Below, piece by piece: positions 1 to 9,200 of a DNA stretch of 64,000 nucleotides. Both the position numbers and the translations under genes were made by a program. Source of the stretch: Staphylococcus xylosus NJ (GTDB lineage: Bacteria > Bacillota > Bacilli > Staphylococcales > Staphylococcaceae); contig NZ_ANMR01000043.1 of the NCBI RefSeq assembly GCF_000338275.1, forward strand, positions 434,001 to 498,000, written 5' to 3'. Positions within the stretch are counted from its first letter, which is position 1; each line of letters opens with the position of its first letter. Below the pieces are notes generated by a model. That model worked only from the letters and a program-made list of their open reading frames with translations, was not told the origin of the DNA and searched no databases.

Positions 1-713
1 AAACTATAACTTGCAATGTTAAATGGCACACCTAAGAATATATCAGCACTTCTCTGATATAATTGGCAACTCAATTTTCCATCTTGAACATAAAATTGGA
101 ACATCGTATGGCATGGTGGTAAAGCCATTGTATCAATTTCAGTTGGATTCCACGCAGAAATGATATGTCTACGAGAATTAGGGTTATTTTTAATTTGATT
201 AATTACTGTTTTTAACTGATCGAAATGGTTACCTTGTTTATCTTCCCAATCGCGCCATTGTTTACCATAAACATTACCTAAATCACCGTATTTTGAAGCG
301 AAATCATTATCATTTAATATTTGTTGCTTGAATTTCTGCATTTCTTCTTTATAAATTGCATTAAAAGCTTCGTCAGTTTGTGCTTTATGGCCAAAATTAG
401 TCATGTCTGGTCCATGATAATCAGATGAATTTACGTAATTTTCAAAAGCCCATTCATTCCAAATATTATTATTGTATTGAAGTAAATATTTGATATTCGT
501 ATCACCTTTAATAAACCATAATAATTCAGTAGCGATTAATTTGAATGAAACTTTTTTTGTCGTCAGTAAAGGGAATCCTTTAGATAAATCAAATCTGAGT
601 TGATGTCCAAATTTTGAAATTGTGCCAGTATTTGTGCGATCGTTTTTTTGTTTTCCTATCTCAAGAATTTCTTCACACAGATTATGATAAGATTGGTCGA
701 AACTATTTAACAT
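1..713 (-). CDS. thyA: Thymidylate synthase (3' end outside window)
   Basis: Thymidylate synthase methylates dUMP to dTMP using methylene-tetrahydrofolate in the cytosol. The 237 codons present carry the folate/dUMP-binding N-terminal part and the active-site signature [11 protein letters not shown], with the nucleophilic cysteine at codon 201. This fits the long-form ThyA family of about 315-320 residues, so the last quarter of the gene lies left of the window. The ATG at 713 follows an AAAGGAGTG ribosome binding site. In staphylococci dihydrofolate reductase usually follows directly, which cannot be checked here. Identification is very secure from the active-site block. Confidence 0.97.
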   Translation of the reverse strand, partial: MLNSFDQSYHNLCEEILEIGKQKNDRTNTGTISKFGHQLRFDLSKGFPLLTTKKVSFKLIATELLWFIKGDTNIKYLLQYNNNIWNEWAFENYVNSSDYHGPDMTNFGHKAQTDEAFNAIYKEEMQKFKQQILNDNDFASKYGDLGNVYGKQWRDWEDKQGNHFDQLKTVINQIKNNPNSRRHIISAWNPTEIDTMALPPCHTMFQFYVQDGKLSCQLYQRSADIFLGVPFNIASYS

Positions 714-1031
714 AATAGCACACTCCTTTCAATTATATTTTTATTTAATCTTATTGGATATTAGCAACAATTAAAAGAATTTACTATAGATTGTGTAAAA
801 AAGATTGTGTAAAAATATTGCATGTTAGCTAAATTATACAACATTTCAGTGTAAACGTTATAAAAGTAGCATTATTTTAAAAAATAAATGCCAACCTAGT
901 CATATCTCAAGATTAAAAAATAGATACGTAGTAAGTTGGCATTTAAATATGTTTAATTAGTATAAATTTATTTTACCGCTTCGAGTTTATATAAGTTTAC
1001 TTAATTAAGATAAGATGTATTTTTGACCATA
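714..1031. other. Intergenic stretch between brxA and thyA
   Basis: There is no credible ORF here. The stretch holds a hairpin at 885-945 that probably ends brxA transcription, two near-direct copies of GATTGTGTAAAAA around 790-817, and a cre-like 14-mer at 850-863. The thyA promoter should lie in the lower half (about 720-830), but I cannot pick a clear -35/-10 pair. Confidence 0.6.
885..945 (-). terminator. Inverted repeat, probable brxA terminator
   Basis: TAAATGCCAAC at 885-895 is perfectly repeated in inverse at 935-945, with a 39-nt A-rich loop. It lies 87 bases beyond the brxA stop codon on the minus strand. The long loop makes it a weaker terminator candidate than others in this window. 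Confidence 0.45.
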
Positions 1032-1466
1032 TTAACAATGTTCGTCAAAGGCATCTTTAATATCCATGCATATATCTTGAATATCTCTGCCTTCAATGTG
1101 TTCGCGAGGGATAAAGTGTTTCAACACTTGGCCTTTAAACAATGCATATGATGGGCTTGATGGTGCTTGTTGAATGTAATTTCGCATCGTTTCAGTAGCT
1201 TCTTTATCTTGACCAGCAAAAACAGTCACTTTATTAGTTGGTTTTTTTTCATTTTGCTCTACAACAGTTACAGCAGCTGGTCTAGCCAAACCAGCTGCAC
1301 ATCCACACGTTGAATTGATTACAACGAATGTAGTGTCATCTGTTGAAACATTGCTCATATAGTTTGTCACATCATCTGAAGTCTCTAAACTTTCAAAATC
1401 ACGTCCAGTTAATTCGCTACGCATCTGTGTAGCAAGTTCGTTCATATATGCTTCATATGCATTCAT
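1032..1466 (-). CDS. brxA: Bacilliredoxin BrxA (YphP/YqiW family)
   Basis: This 144-residue protein belongs to the UPF0403/YphP-YqiW family. It carries the CGC motif (Cys54-Gly-Cys56) in the context NSTCGCAAG that defines bacilliredoxins, which remove bacillithiol from S-bacillithiolated proteins after oxidative or hypochlorite stress. The length matches the family (about 145). An in-frame GTG at 1475 overlaps the ribosome binding site AAGGAGTG, so the ATG at 1466, six bases after it, is preferred. The bacillithiol synthase BshA (26285-27433) and the reductase YpdA (44956-45942) are also in this window, so synthesis, de-bacillithiolation and recycling are all represented. In S. aureus the copy beside thyA is the one called BrxA. 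Confidence 0.93.
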   Translation of the reverse strand: MNAYEAYMNELATQMRSELTGRDFESLETSDDVTNYMSNVSTDDTTFVVINSTCGCAAGLARPAAVTVVEQNEKKPTNKVTVFAGQDKEATETMRNYIQQAPSSPSYALFKGQVLKHFIPREHIEGRDIQDICMDIKDAFDEHC

Positions 1467-1506
1467 TTCGAACACTCCTTAAAATCTAATAATAATATTT
1501 TAACAA

Positions 1507-2625
1507 TTATACTTTATTTCTGTTAGCAATTTGTTTCCAAACTGAGCCCAGAGCTTGATCTCCATTTTCAATTCTTTCAATCGCCATTTCGATTTGAAGT
1601 TTAACTTCATATGCTGGATCATTCTCATGTGCACGTAAAGATGCTAATTGCTCTGGGCCCCCTTCGTCAAAGATGAACATCGCTGCTCTCCATCTAACAA
1701 TTTTTTGTGGATCGTCTAATGCTTTTTCCATTTCAGGTAAGGCTTGTTTAAAACCTAAATCACTTAAACAGTCCCCAGCAGTTCGTCTTACTGCTGGACT
1801 TTTATCGTGTAAACCCTTGAATAAATATGGCAATACAGCCTTATCTTCTACCATGCCAAGTAAGACGATAGCTTCACGTCTTAAAGGTGTTTTCTCTTCG
1901 TCGCTAACAACATCTCCTAATAATGGGAAATCTTGTTCTGTTGGTGTTGGAAAAGCTTTCAACATTCTTAAACGTTTTTTCCAATCTTCTGTAGACTGAT
2001 AAGTTTCAAGCGACACATGCTGGTAATGCTTTTCAGGTATTACTGCATCTGTGTTTAATGCATCTTGTACGAGTGTTTCTAATCTGTCAGTGGGATAAAC
2101 TGCTAATATCTCTTCAAAAACTTCTGACATAATTTCTTCAAGTTCACCGTAACGAACTCCTAAATCTTCCCACTTGCGTTGAAAAACGATATTATCGTCG
2201 TCTTTCTGCGCTGCAAGCATGCTATCTATATAGATTTCTGGTAATTGCTTACGTTTTTCTTCTGAATTAGTTGTTAGTTTTACTTGATAAGGGATGCCTT
2301 TAAACTTTAAAACTTCAGCTTTAACTTCTCCAAAATGTTCATCTGGCATAGGTTCTTCTAATTCTGCTACATCTTTATTTAATGTAGCAGTGACTTTAGG
2401 CAATAATGCTTCCCAGTCGTATTTTGGTTTTTTATCTATTGCAAGAAAATCCATAACATAAAATATAGATTTGATACCTTCTATGGCTAATACGTCATTA
2501 ATAAAATTGGGCTGCTCATCTTGGATAGTAGTATACGTATTTGATTTATTATCTTTCCTCTTATCATTTAATACAATTTTCATCGTGTTAGGACTTGGCG
2601 TAGGTTCAACACGTACGATTTCCAT
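1507..2625 (-). CDS. cvfC: Conserved virulence factor C (NifU-N plus HEAT-like repeats)
   Basis: This 372-residue protein matches staphylococcal CvfC, a factor whose loss lowers S. aureus virulence and haemolysin production; the biochemical role is unknown. Residues 1-90 form a Nfu/NifU N-terminal domain ([13 protein letters not shown] start). Residues about 225-350 contain alanine/leucine-rich helical pairs resembling HEAT repeats (for example [18 protein letters not shown]), a fold used for protein contacts. The middle is unassigned. The ATG at 2625 follows TAAGGAGG. The gene upstream, 15 bases away, encodes a free-standing copy of the same N-terminal domain, so the pair probably arose by tandem duplication. 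The iron-sulfur scaffold cysteines of the NifU C-terminal domain are absent. Confidence 0.9.
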   Translation of the reverse strand: MEIVRVEPTPSPNTMKIVLNDKRKDNKSNTYTTIQDEQPNFINDVLAIEGIKSIFYVMDFLAIDKKPKYDWEALLPKVTATLNKDVAELEEPMPDEHFGEVKAEVLKFKGIPYQVKLTTNSEEKRKQLPEIYIDSMLAAQKDDDNIVFQRKWEDLGVRYGELEEIMSEVFEEILAVYPTDRLETLVQDALNTDAVIPEKHYQHVSLETYQSTEDWKKRLRMLKAFPTPTEQDFPLLGDVVSDEEKTPLRREAIVLLGMVEDKAVLPYLFKGLHDKSPAVRRTAGDCLSDLGFKQALPEMEKALDDPQKIVRWRAAMFIFDEGGPEQLASLRAHENDPAYEVKLQIEMAIERIENGDQALGSVWKQIANRNKV

Positions 2626-2640
2626 TTAAGAACCTCCTTA

Positions 2641-2898
2641 TTAAATATTTTCTAATGTTTCGGTTACTCTTGGTAATAAGTCGTCCCAATTGGAATCAGA
2701 TTTCTTATCTACGGATATGAAATTCATAGCTTGAAAAATAGACTTAATGCCTTCTAATTCAAGTATTGCGTTGATAAAATCAGGTTGACCATCTTTGACA
2801 GAAGTATAAGTGTTGGGTTTATAGTCTTCACCTGATAATTGTAAAACGATTTTCATTGTATTTGGGTTTGGTGTTTGTGCTACCTCTACGATTTCCAT
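2641..2898 (-). CDS. Stand-alone Nfu/NifU N-terminal domain protein
   Basis: This 85-residue protein is collinear with residues 1-85 of CvfC next door; I count roughly 48 identical positions by eye, including the TPNPNTMK motif, the NTYT stretch and LEGIKSIF. It consists only of the Nfu N-terminal domain and has no CxxC pair, so it cannot itself hold an iron-sulfur cluster as NifU-C does. The ATG at 2898 follows AGGAGG. It sits 15 bases upstream of cvfC and 16 bases downstream of the zinc-finger gene, so the three are probably cotranscribed. Function is unknown; a regulatory or partner role for CvfC is only an inference. Confidence 0.85.
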   Translation of the reverse strand: MEIVEVAQTPNPNTMKIVLQLSGEDYKPNTYTSVKDGQPDFINAILELEGIKSIFQAMNFISVDKKSDSNWDDLLPRVTETLENI

Positions 2899-2914
2899 TT
2901 AAAATTCCTCCTAA

Positions 2915-3109
2915 TTATTGCAGCTCATTGCCTAATTGTTTAATTTCTTTCCCTACCGAACATTCTGATATGCAAAAATGGTGGGCATGTGTTTTTCCTT
3001 GAGTTTTATTAATGTGATGTTTAAGTAAGCATTTATTGCAATATGTGTTCATAAGATGATCTATTGCTTTTATTGCTTCTTTTTCAGAATAAGTTAGAAT
3101 ACTTGTCAC
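2915..3109 (-). CDS. Small zinc-finger protein (zf-C2HCIx2C-like)
   Basis: This 64-residue protein has Cys24-x2-Cys27, a histidine cluster (41, 43, 44) and CISEC (Cys46, Cys50), which matches the Firmicutes C2HCIx2C zinc-finger family once annotated as DUF2602. It likely binds one zinc ion; its role is unknown. The start is uncertain: GTG at 3109 lies only one base after AGGAGA, while no ATG occurs before codon 20, which would delete the region before the first cysteine. It is first in a probable three-gene unit with the NifU-N protein and cvfC, divergent from the preQ1-regulated transporter gene. Confidence 0.75.
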   Translation of the reverse strand: MTSILTYSEKEAIKAIDHLMNTYCNKCLLKHHINKTQGKTHAHHFCISECSVGKEIKQLGNELQ

Positions 3110-3268
3110 TCTCCTGTTATTCTATAAATAAAATGTCCCTAATAAATACATTAAATTTACAAGGTTTTGACACTTAGAATCATTATATCATTTGTAACAA
3201 TGTTTGTTTAATCTTAAAATTTATACACAATTTTTATCTACTTTTGCCAATGATTTTATTTAAGGTAC

Positions 3269-3296
3269 TTGTATTTTTTGTTTTATTTGGTAAAAT
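3269..3296 (+). promoter_or_regulatory. Likely promoter of the preQ1-regulated transporter
   Basis: TTGTAT at 3269-3274 and TAAAAT at 3291-3296 are separated by 16 bases. A start near 3303 would place the riboswitch at the very 5' end of the transcript, as usual for preQ1-I leaders. Confidence 0.5.
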
Positions 3297-3311
3297 TATT
3301 TAGTTGTTTAT

Positions 3312-3352
3312 TTTGCGGTTTCTAAACACCCGCATCAACAAAATTTAGGAGG
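3312..3352 (+). ncRNA. preQ1-I riboswitch (translational)
   Basis: The leader folds as the small H-type pseudoknot of the preQ1-I class. P1 is TGCGG (3314-3318) with CCGCA (3330-3334). P2 is CTAAA in the loop (3322-3326) with TTTAG downstream (3344-3348), joined by the A-rich tail ATCAACAAAA. The loop ends in CACCC, where the class keeps the cytosine that reads the ligand. The 3' strand of P2 runs into the ribosome binding site AGGAGG (3347-3352), so ligand binding should hide it and lower translation. The downstream gene is a queuosine-precursor-type transporter, which agrees with the ligand. Confidence 0.88.
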
Positions 3353-3360
3353 CAAATAAA

Positions 3361-4065
3361 TTGTTTAATGAAATATTTGGAGTAGTAACATTTTTAGTAA
3401 CATTTTTTTTATTAGTAGCCATGTATAGATTGTTTGGTAAACATGGTCTGATTGCTTGGATAGCAATAGGTACGATTATTGCAAACATTCAAGTGATTAA
3501 AACTGTAGATATATTTACGATTTCTGCAACTTTGGGTAATGTCATGTTCGCTTCGATCTATCTTGCGACAGACATATTAAATGATATTTATGGTAGGAAA
3601 GTTGCAAAACGGGCAGTTTGGATAGGTTTTAGTTCTACCTTGGTTATGATTATTGTTATGCAAATGTCATTGCATTTCACACCATCGCCAATTGATAGTT
3701 CTCAACAAGCATTAGAAAGTATCTTTAACCTTGTTCCTAGAATCGCATTGGGATCTGTGATTGCTTACATTATCGGCCAACATTTAGACGTCTTACTATT
3801 TAGTTTAATAAAAAAACTTTTTAGTTCAGATAAAACGTTTATTATTAGAGCATACGGTAGTACAATCATCAGTAATATTATTGATACTGCACTATTTGTA
3901 TCGATTGCATTTATCGGTTCTATGCCAAATGCTGCAGTTTTTGAAATATTTATAACTACTTACTTATTGAAAGTAATATCAACAATATTTAATGTTCCTT
4001 TTGGTTATTGGGCTAAATCAATGTACCGCAAGGGTAAAATAAATAAACTAGATGAAGGTTACTAA
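3361..4065 (+). CDS. VUT family (COG1738) probable queuosine precursor transporter
   Basis: This 234-residue integral membrane protein has about six hydrophobic segments and the COG1738 (YhhQ/VUT) signature around residues 70-85, LATDILNDIYGRK. YhhQ of E. coli imports queuosine precursors (preQ0/preQ1) used to modify tRNA wobble guanines. The preQ1 riboswitch in the leader gives independent support for that substrate. The start is TTG at 3361, nine bases after AGGAGG; the ATG at 3368 is out of frame. The gene converges on the hydrolase downstream, with which it shares a terminator. Substrate is inferred from family and riboswitch, not proven. Confidence 0.88.
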   Translation: MFNEIFGVVTFLVTFFLLVAMYRLFGKHGLIAWIAIGTIIANIQVIKTVDIFTISATLGNVMFASIYLATDILNDIYGRKVAKRAVWIGFSSTLVMIIVMQMSLHFTPSPIDSSQQALESIFNLVPRIALGSVIAYIIGQHLDVLLFSLIKKLFSSDKTFIIRAYGSTIISNIIDTALFVSIAFIGSMPNAAVFEIFITTYLLKVISTIFNVPFGYWAKSMYRKGKINKLDEGY

Positions 4066-4105
4066 AAAACTCTAGGATTGGTTAACTACCAGTCCTAGAG
4101 TTTTT
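4065..4105. terminator. Shared bidirectional terminator between convergent genes
   Basis: The 17-base arms AAAAACTCTAGGATTGG (4065-4081) and CCAGTCCTAGAGTTTTT (4089-4105) pair with a single G-U, leaving a seven-base loop. A-tract and T-tract on both sides make it work in both directions. The left arm overlaps the last base of the transporter stop codon and the loop contains the stop codon (4082-4084) of the convergent hydrolase. Confidence 0.85.
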
Positions 4106-4663
4106 ATTATTTAATGTTTGAGTGATTTGGTCTTTTAGGAAATTGAAAGTCCTATATCCATCGCTATCAAGGAAATGACCTTCGTGTGACACATGTAATG
4201 TTTCGGTCTTTAATTCATGAGACAATCTGTCGGTTGCATCAATATTGACAATTGGGTCATGGCTACCGGCAATCGTTACGATGTGCTGTGCGTTAATCTT
4301 ACGGAAATCAATCTGAGTTTGTAATATATAGTGATCAAGTTCTGGTAAATTTGTTAATTGCTCATTAAATCCAGAAACGAGAAATAGGCCTTTAATATTC
4401 AGAGCGTGTTTTAGCTTAGACAAATAATCAAGTATAGTTATTACACCTAAACTATGTGCAACAATGATGGTTTCTGCATTTAGCTTATTTTCTAAACTAT
4501 TTTGTATAGCTGTTATCCATTCATCTAAATTGGGTTGATTTGTATTCGGTAAATACACGATTTCCGTAGAATAACCAAACTGCTTCACTTCGGTAGCTAA
4601 CCACTCAAACCAATGACTCTTAGTAGTAGCTTGATAACCGTGTATAATAAACATATTTTTCAA
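4082..4663 (-). CDS. Alpha/beta hydrolase, RBBP9/YdeN family
   Basis: This roughly 193-residue protein has the compact RBBP9/YdeN serine-hydrolase plan: an N-terminal IIHGYQ strand with the oxyanion region, the nucleophile elbow AHSLG near residue 70, an aspartate in GSHDPIV near residue 145 and the catalytic histidine in HEGHFL near residue 170. The substrate is unknown; it could be an esterase or peptidase-like hydrolase. The start is uncertain. TTG at 4672 abuts the ribosome binding site AAAGGAAG, TTG at 4663 is well spaced from it, and ATG at 4654 lies directly before the first strand. I chose 4663. Confidence 0.8.
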   Translation of the reverse strand: MKNMFIIHGYQATTKSHWFEWLATEVKQFGYSTEIVYLPNTNQPNLDEWITAIQNSLENKLNAETIIVAHSLGVITILDYLSKLKHALNIKGLFLVSGFNEQLTNLPELDHYILQTQIDFRKINAQHIVTIAGSHDPIVNIDATDRLSHELKTETLHVSHEGHFLDSDGYRTFNFLKDQITQTLNNKNSRTGS

Positions 4664-4821
4664 ATATATCAACTTCCTTTAAAATCCGATTCTTTTAGTA
4701 AGGATAATTAAAAGTATAAGCTATATCATATAAATTCACAAGCAATTAAATGTCGCCAAAATAGTATATAAGTGGCTAGTTTGATAAAATAAACATAAAT
4801 TGATAGATAAAGGTGGAACTT

Positions 4822-5226
4822 ATGGCAAAAATTTACTTTGATGCTGCTACAGCTGGCAATCCTGGAGTAAGCGTATGTGCAGTCGTGTTAGCAATTGACG
4901 ATGAGCGCTTTCGCTATACAAAAGATTTAGGTGTTATGGATAATCATAGTGCTGAATGGGCATCTTTAATATTTTCTTTGGAATGTGCTGTTAAACATAA
5001 TATATCTACGGCTTTAGTGTTTACAGATTCGAAACTTATAGAGGATAGTATTAATAAAGGTAGCGTTAAAAATGAAAAATTCAAACCTTATTACGATAAG
5101 ATGTTAGAGTTAGAACAGCATTTCGAATTGTTTTTCGTTAGATGGGTGCCTAGAAACCAAAATAAAGAGGCAAATCATCACGCTAAAAATGAACTTTATA
5201 AAATAACAAAGCACAATAAAAAATAA
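4822..5226 (+). CDS. RNase HI-like protein with altered active site
   Basis: This 134-residue RNase H-fold protein keeps three of the four carboxylates expected in RNase HI: Asp7 (YFDAAT), Glu45 (SAEWAS) and Asp69 (FTDSKL). The position matching E. coli Asp134 is Asn118 (KEANHHAK). Related Bacillus YpdQ/YpeP-type proteins are known as RNase HI homologues with weak or no activity, so cleavage of RNA-DNA hybrids should not be assumed. The ATG at 4822 follows AAGGTGG by five bases; the GTG at 4813 lies inside that ribosome binding site. It is convergent with the exonuclease gene. Confidence 0.85.
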   Translation: MAKIYFDAATAGNPGVSVCAVVLAIDDERFRYTKDLGVMDNHSAEWASLIFSLECAVKHNISTALVFTDSKLIEDSINKGSVKNEKFKPYYDKMLELEQHFELFFVRWVPRNQNKEANHHAKNELYKITKHNKK

Positions 5227-5257
5227 GTGCCCTCCTAGTAATTTATTAAAAATGAAG

Positions 5258-5309
5258 AAAGCGGACATATGATATTAAAGAGAAAACTTTGATTTCATAT
5301 GTCCGCTTT
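5258..5309. terminator. Bidirectional terminator
   Basis: Perfect 15-base arms, AAAGCGGACATATGA (5258-5272) and TCATATGTCCGCTTT (5295-5309), with a secondary AAAG/CTTT pairing in the loop. It lies between the convergent RNase HI-like gene and the exonuclease gene and can serve both. Confidence 0.85.
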
Positions 5310-5346
5310 GTATATAGTTTATAAGCCTTACTTACATGTATTTGAG

Positions 5347-6228
5347 TTAACTAAAATGAGTAGCTAGATATTTACCGGATACGTATAACTCGTGTTCGTT
5401 ACATATGTTTAAAACTTTTGTTATTTCAGTACCAAATGCCATTTCATCCAATAAGTCATTCGTATTTAAAGGAACTTCTGTGTGGATTTTTGCTAAGGTT
5501 TTTGAAAGTTTAAGATTGTCCATATCGGCTTCTATTTTATTACGCTGACCAGGTGTTAATTGCTCTAAAGCAGCGATAACAGATTCAACTGAGCCGTGAT
5601 TTTGGATTAGTTTGATTGCTGTTTTTTCTCCAATACCTTTTACACCAGAATATCCGTCCGCAGTGTCGCCCATAAATGCTTTTACGTCTACAAGTTGCGA
5701 AGGATTCAAACCATATTCACTTTGGAATCTATTTAATGTGTAACGATTGTAGATATTAAATCCCTTTTTGGTTAGCCAAATCTCAACATTTGGATTAATA
5801 CATTGTAAAATATCTCTGTCCCCTGTAACGATGTAGACTTGGTTTTGCTCAGAATAGGCTTCTGCTAAAGTACCAATGACATCGTCTGCTTCAAAATTTT
5901 GAACTCCTATATTAACAAAACCGAATTGGTTAGAGACTTCTTTGACGTAATCAAATTGTGGTATTAGTTCGTCTGGTGGTGCAGGTCGATTTTGCTTGTA
6001 ACCATCAAACATATCGTTTCTAAAAGTAGATTTACCCATATCCCAACATACAGCTACATGTGTTGGTTGAATTTCGTTTATTGCAGTGAAAACGTGGCGT
6101 ATAAACCCTTGAACACCATTTGTTGGTGTTCCCGAAGAGTTTCTCATAAATTGTTTATGAAGACTTGTGGCAAAGAAATGGCGAAATAGTAAAGCCATGC
6201 CATCAATTAATAATATTTTTTTGGACAT
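5347..6228 (-). CDS. 5'-3' exonuclease (stand-alone Pol I exonuclease-domain homologue)
   Basis: This 293-residue protein equals the flap/5'-3' exonuclease domain of DNA polymerase I without the polymerase. Metal-ligand acidic blocks are visible: Asp9 in LLIDGMALLFR, FEADDVIG near residue 115, VTGDRD near residue 138 and GDTADGYSGVKGIG near residue 190 (helix-hairpin-helix follows). The B. subtilis counterpart is YpcP (ExoR), which can back up Pol I in primer removal and repair. The normally conserved GDxSDN motif reads GDTADG here, keeping the metal-binding aspartates. It lies 20 bases downstream of the dynamin gene on the same strand, so cotranscription is likely. Confidence 0.9.
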   Translation of the reverse strand: MSKKILLIDGMALLFRHFFATSLHKQFMRNSSGTPTNGVQGFIRHVFTAINEIQPTHVAVCWDMGKSTFRNDMFDGYKQNRPAPPDELIPQFDYVKEVSNQFGFVNIGVQNFEADDVIGTLAEAYSEQNQVYIVTGDRDILQCINPNVEIWLTKKGFNIYNRYTLNRFQSEYGLNPSQLVDVKAFMGDTADGYSGVKGIGEKTAIKLIQNHGSVESVIAALEQLTPGQRNKIEADMDNLKLSKTLAKIHTEVPLNTNDLLDEMAFGTEITKVLNICNEHELYVSGKYLATHFS

Positions 6229-6248
6229 AAAAGTACCTCTTCCTCTAA

Positions 6249-9200
6249 TTACATATATGGTTTTAAATTATTATTTGTTTCTTGTAGTTGTTGAATAAAT
6301 GCATCGTCTACTTCAAAAGATAAAAGTTCCTTAATTTGACTATGAGCTTCATTTTCAAATTGGTTAAATTTATCTTCAGCATTACTTTGCATTTGCATAA
6401 CTGTTTCGTTAACAGCTTGTCTTAAATTAGCTATACATGGAGCTAATAAATTAATCGTTTCTTGTGTTATTTGTTCTTGAATTATACTTTGCGTTTTAGG
6501 TTGTAAGATATTCTTTTTAGAAAGTGATTTTGGTAATGCGTCAATCATTTGAGTTAAATCAATTTTTAAGTAAGGATTATCTAACTCAATTTTACTTTTA
6601 TCAAATTCAGGTTCTATAAACACGTGCAACTGTTGTAACTTTTGCTTTAAAGGGGCAATTTCAGTGTGTAATTGTTCATGGAAATATTTTTTTATACGTT
6701 CTACAAGCAATGATTGCTCTAGATATAATCGCTGGTGAACTTGATCTAAGTATAATTTTGTTGATTGACGTTTTTCCTCATTGAAATTCGTGTTTTTAGT
6801 CATTTGTCCATTATAGATAGATTTAACTTCATCTAATAATTGTAATTTTAATCGTTCATTTAAATGATAGATTTGATCATCTACTTCATTTGATGTTCGT
6901 TGTTCAGCGATTTGAAGTAGATTGTTTTTGAAAATTGTTGCATTATCATAACTTTGTAATTTTTGATTACGTTTGTTGATTTCTGCTTTATCATTATGAA
7001 ATGCTTCAATCATTTGTTCATATGCTTCAGAAATATGGTGAAGTTGACCCAACATTTGTTTTTGTAGAATGTTTTTGGATTCAACTTGAACAAAATGTTC
7101 AATACTCTTCTTAAGTCTTTCGATACCAATGTCATTTGTTTTTAATGCTTCCCTACTTGAAACAGCGAAGATGTCTGAATCCATATTAACTTGAGTTAAA
7201 GCATCTCCTACGTATTCAATAACCGCGTTTAAATCTTCCTCTGTCTCTGCTAAATCTGTTGCATTAATTATCATTTTAAATGCTTGGTTTTCGTTTAATT
7301 GGTTCATTGCTTTCATATGTTCAATAAAGCGTTTGTCATTATCTGTAAATGAATGATTAAAGTAACTAACATACAAAATTAAATCAGCTGATGTTAATAC
7401 TTTTTCAGTTTCATTAGTATGACGTTGATTATTAGAGTGCAGTCCAAGTGAATCTACTATAATTTTATCTTTTAACCAATCTACCGGTAATTTTAAATGG
7501 ACAGTATTAACAAATGTAGCATATTCGTCTTCTGCGCTCCATTTTTTAATTTCATCTTGGTCAATTGTGTGTATTAAGCCATTTTTTAACATATCTTGAT
7601 ACATGCCATAATGTTCCTCTACAGCATTTACAAAAGCTAACTTATTTTTTTCTAGTGATGCTTTTAATTTATTTGTATTTTTATTTAAAAGCGTCTCTAT
7701 ACTATCAAATGTAACATTTTCCACTTCGAAGACTTGGTTTATTTCTTCTAAAAGTTGGTCGGCCGATTTTAACGTAATTTGACTATCGTGACCGTATGTT
7801 AGTTCTGTCATAGCAGCTGTTGTAGGGTTCGGTGAACTCACTAAATAATTATCACCTAATAAAGCATTAATTAAACTACTTTTACCAGCACTAAACGTCC
7901 CGAACACACCTATTTTGATTATTTTGTTATCTAGTCGAGCAAGTGTGTCATCTATATTTTGTTTGCTCTGTTCGAACAACGGTACATCTTTAATAACTTC
8001 AAGCGCATGCTTAATATTTTCTGTTTTATCTTCTTGGTTTGGTTCTATAGAAGTTTCTGACTTGGAATGATTAACGGATTTTATTTTATTTGCTTTTGGA
8101 GTGTATGTGATTTCTTTTCTATCTATAAGTTTATCGAGCGAATCATCTATATGAATGTAATAATGTAAGTAATTTTGTGTTTCAAGTGATTCCCTTAGAT
8201 TACGCATTTCCATAAATTTTTCATAATCATTATAGTCATCTTCTTGCTCTATACCAATATCATTTGCTTGAGCATGACTGATAGCTTCTTTGAACAATGG
8301 ATCAGAAGTTTTGCCGATATACTGTTTAAGTGATTTCATTAAATCATCACAAAATGTTAATACATACTGGTTGCTAATAGTAATCTGTGTTTGATATAAA
8401 TCAGTTATTAACGATTCTGGGATTTTATAATGTTGATTTAATATAGCTTCATTTATTTCAGAATCATTTATAAAGCGAGTTAAAAATGACATATCTTCTC
8501 TAAGTGGTTGTCTGATCTCTTGGTTAACTTTTTCTTGTAATTGCGCGAGTGCCATATTTATTCTACGTTGTTGTTCTTCTTGTGTTTTTTTCTTTTTATT
8601 AAAAAGTCCGCCAACTGTGAAGTCTTTAGTACGACTTTCTAAATACATTCGAATCGTTTCTCTTGTATCATGTGTCATTATATAAGCATTATCGATAATT
8701 GCCTTTCTTTTTTGTTTTAAAAATTCATACAACTCATCTGGGTTGTTTAATAACTTTGCTTCTTCACTGACCTGCTGATGTTGCTTGAAATTGATATAAG
8801 CTTGTTCAAAATCCGCTTCGAAAATATCCAATTTATCTAATAGGTCTTGGATTTCATATTTAATATAGGATAATTGTTCTTCTGTGATGAATTTTACGAT
8901 TCGATTAACATAATTCTCCATTGTTTCACGATTTTTATCTTTTTCTACAAGATATTTTGAAAGTGCTTCAATTTCATTATGTGCATGACTAAATTTAGAA
9001 ACATAAAAAGTTTTATCTAAATCAATTTCCCATTCTACTATTGACTTTTCAACACGTGATTTAAATGTGTTGAAACTGATTTCGTCTTCATTATGCTTAT
9101 CAATTTGGTTAATTACAAATACGACTGGAACACCTGCTTGGTTCAGTTGTTTCATAAATTGAAAATTCAAAGCAGATTGGACGTGATTATAATCTACTGT

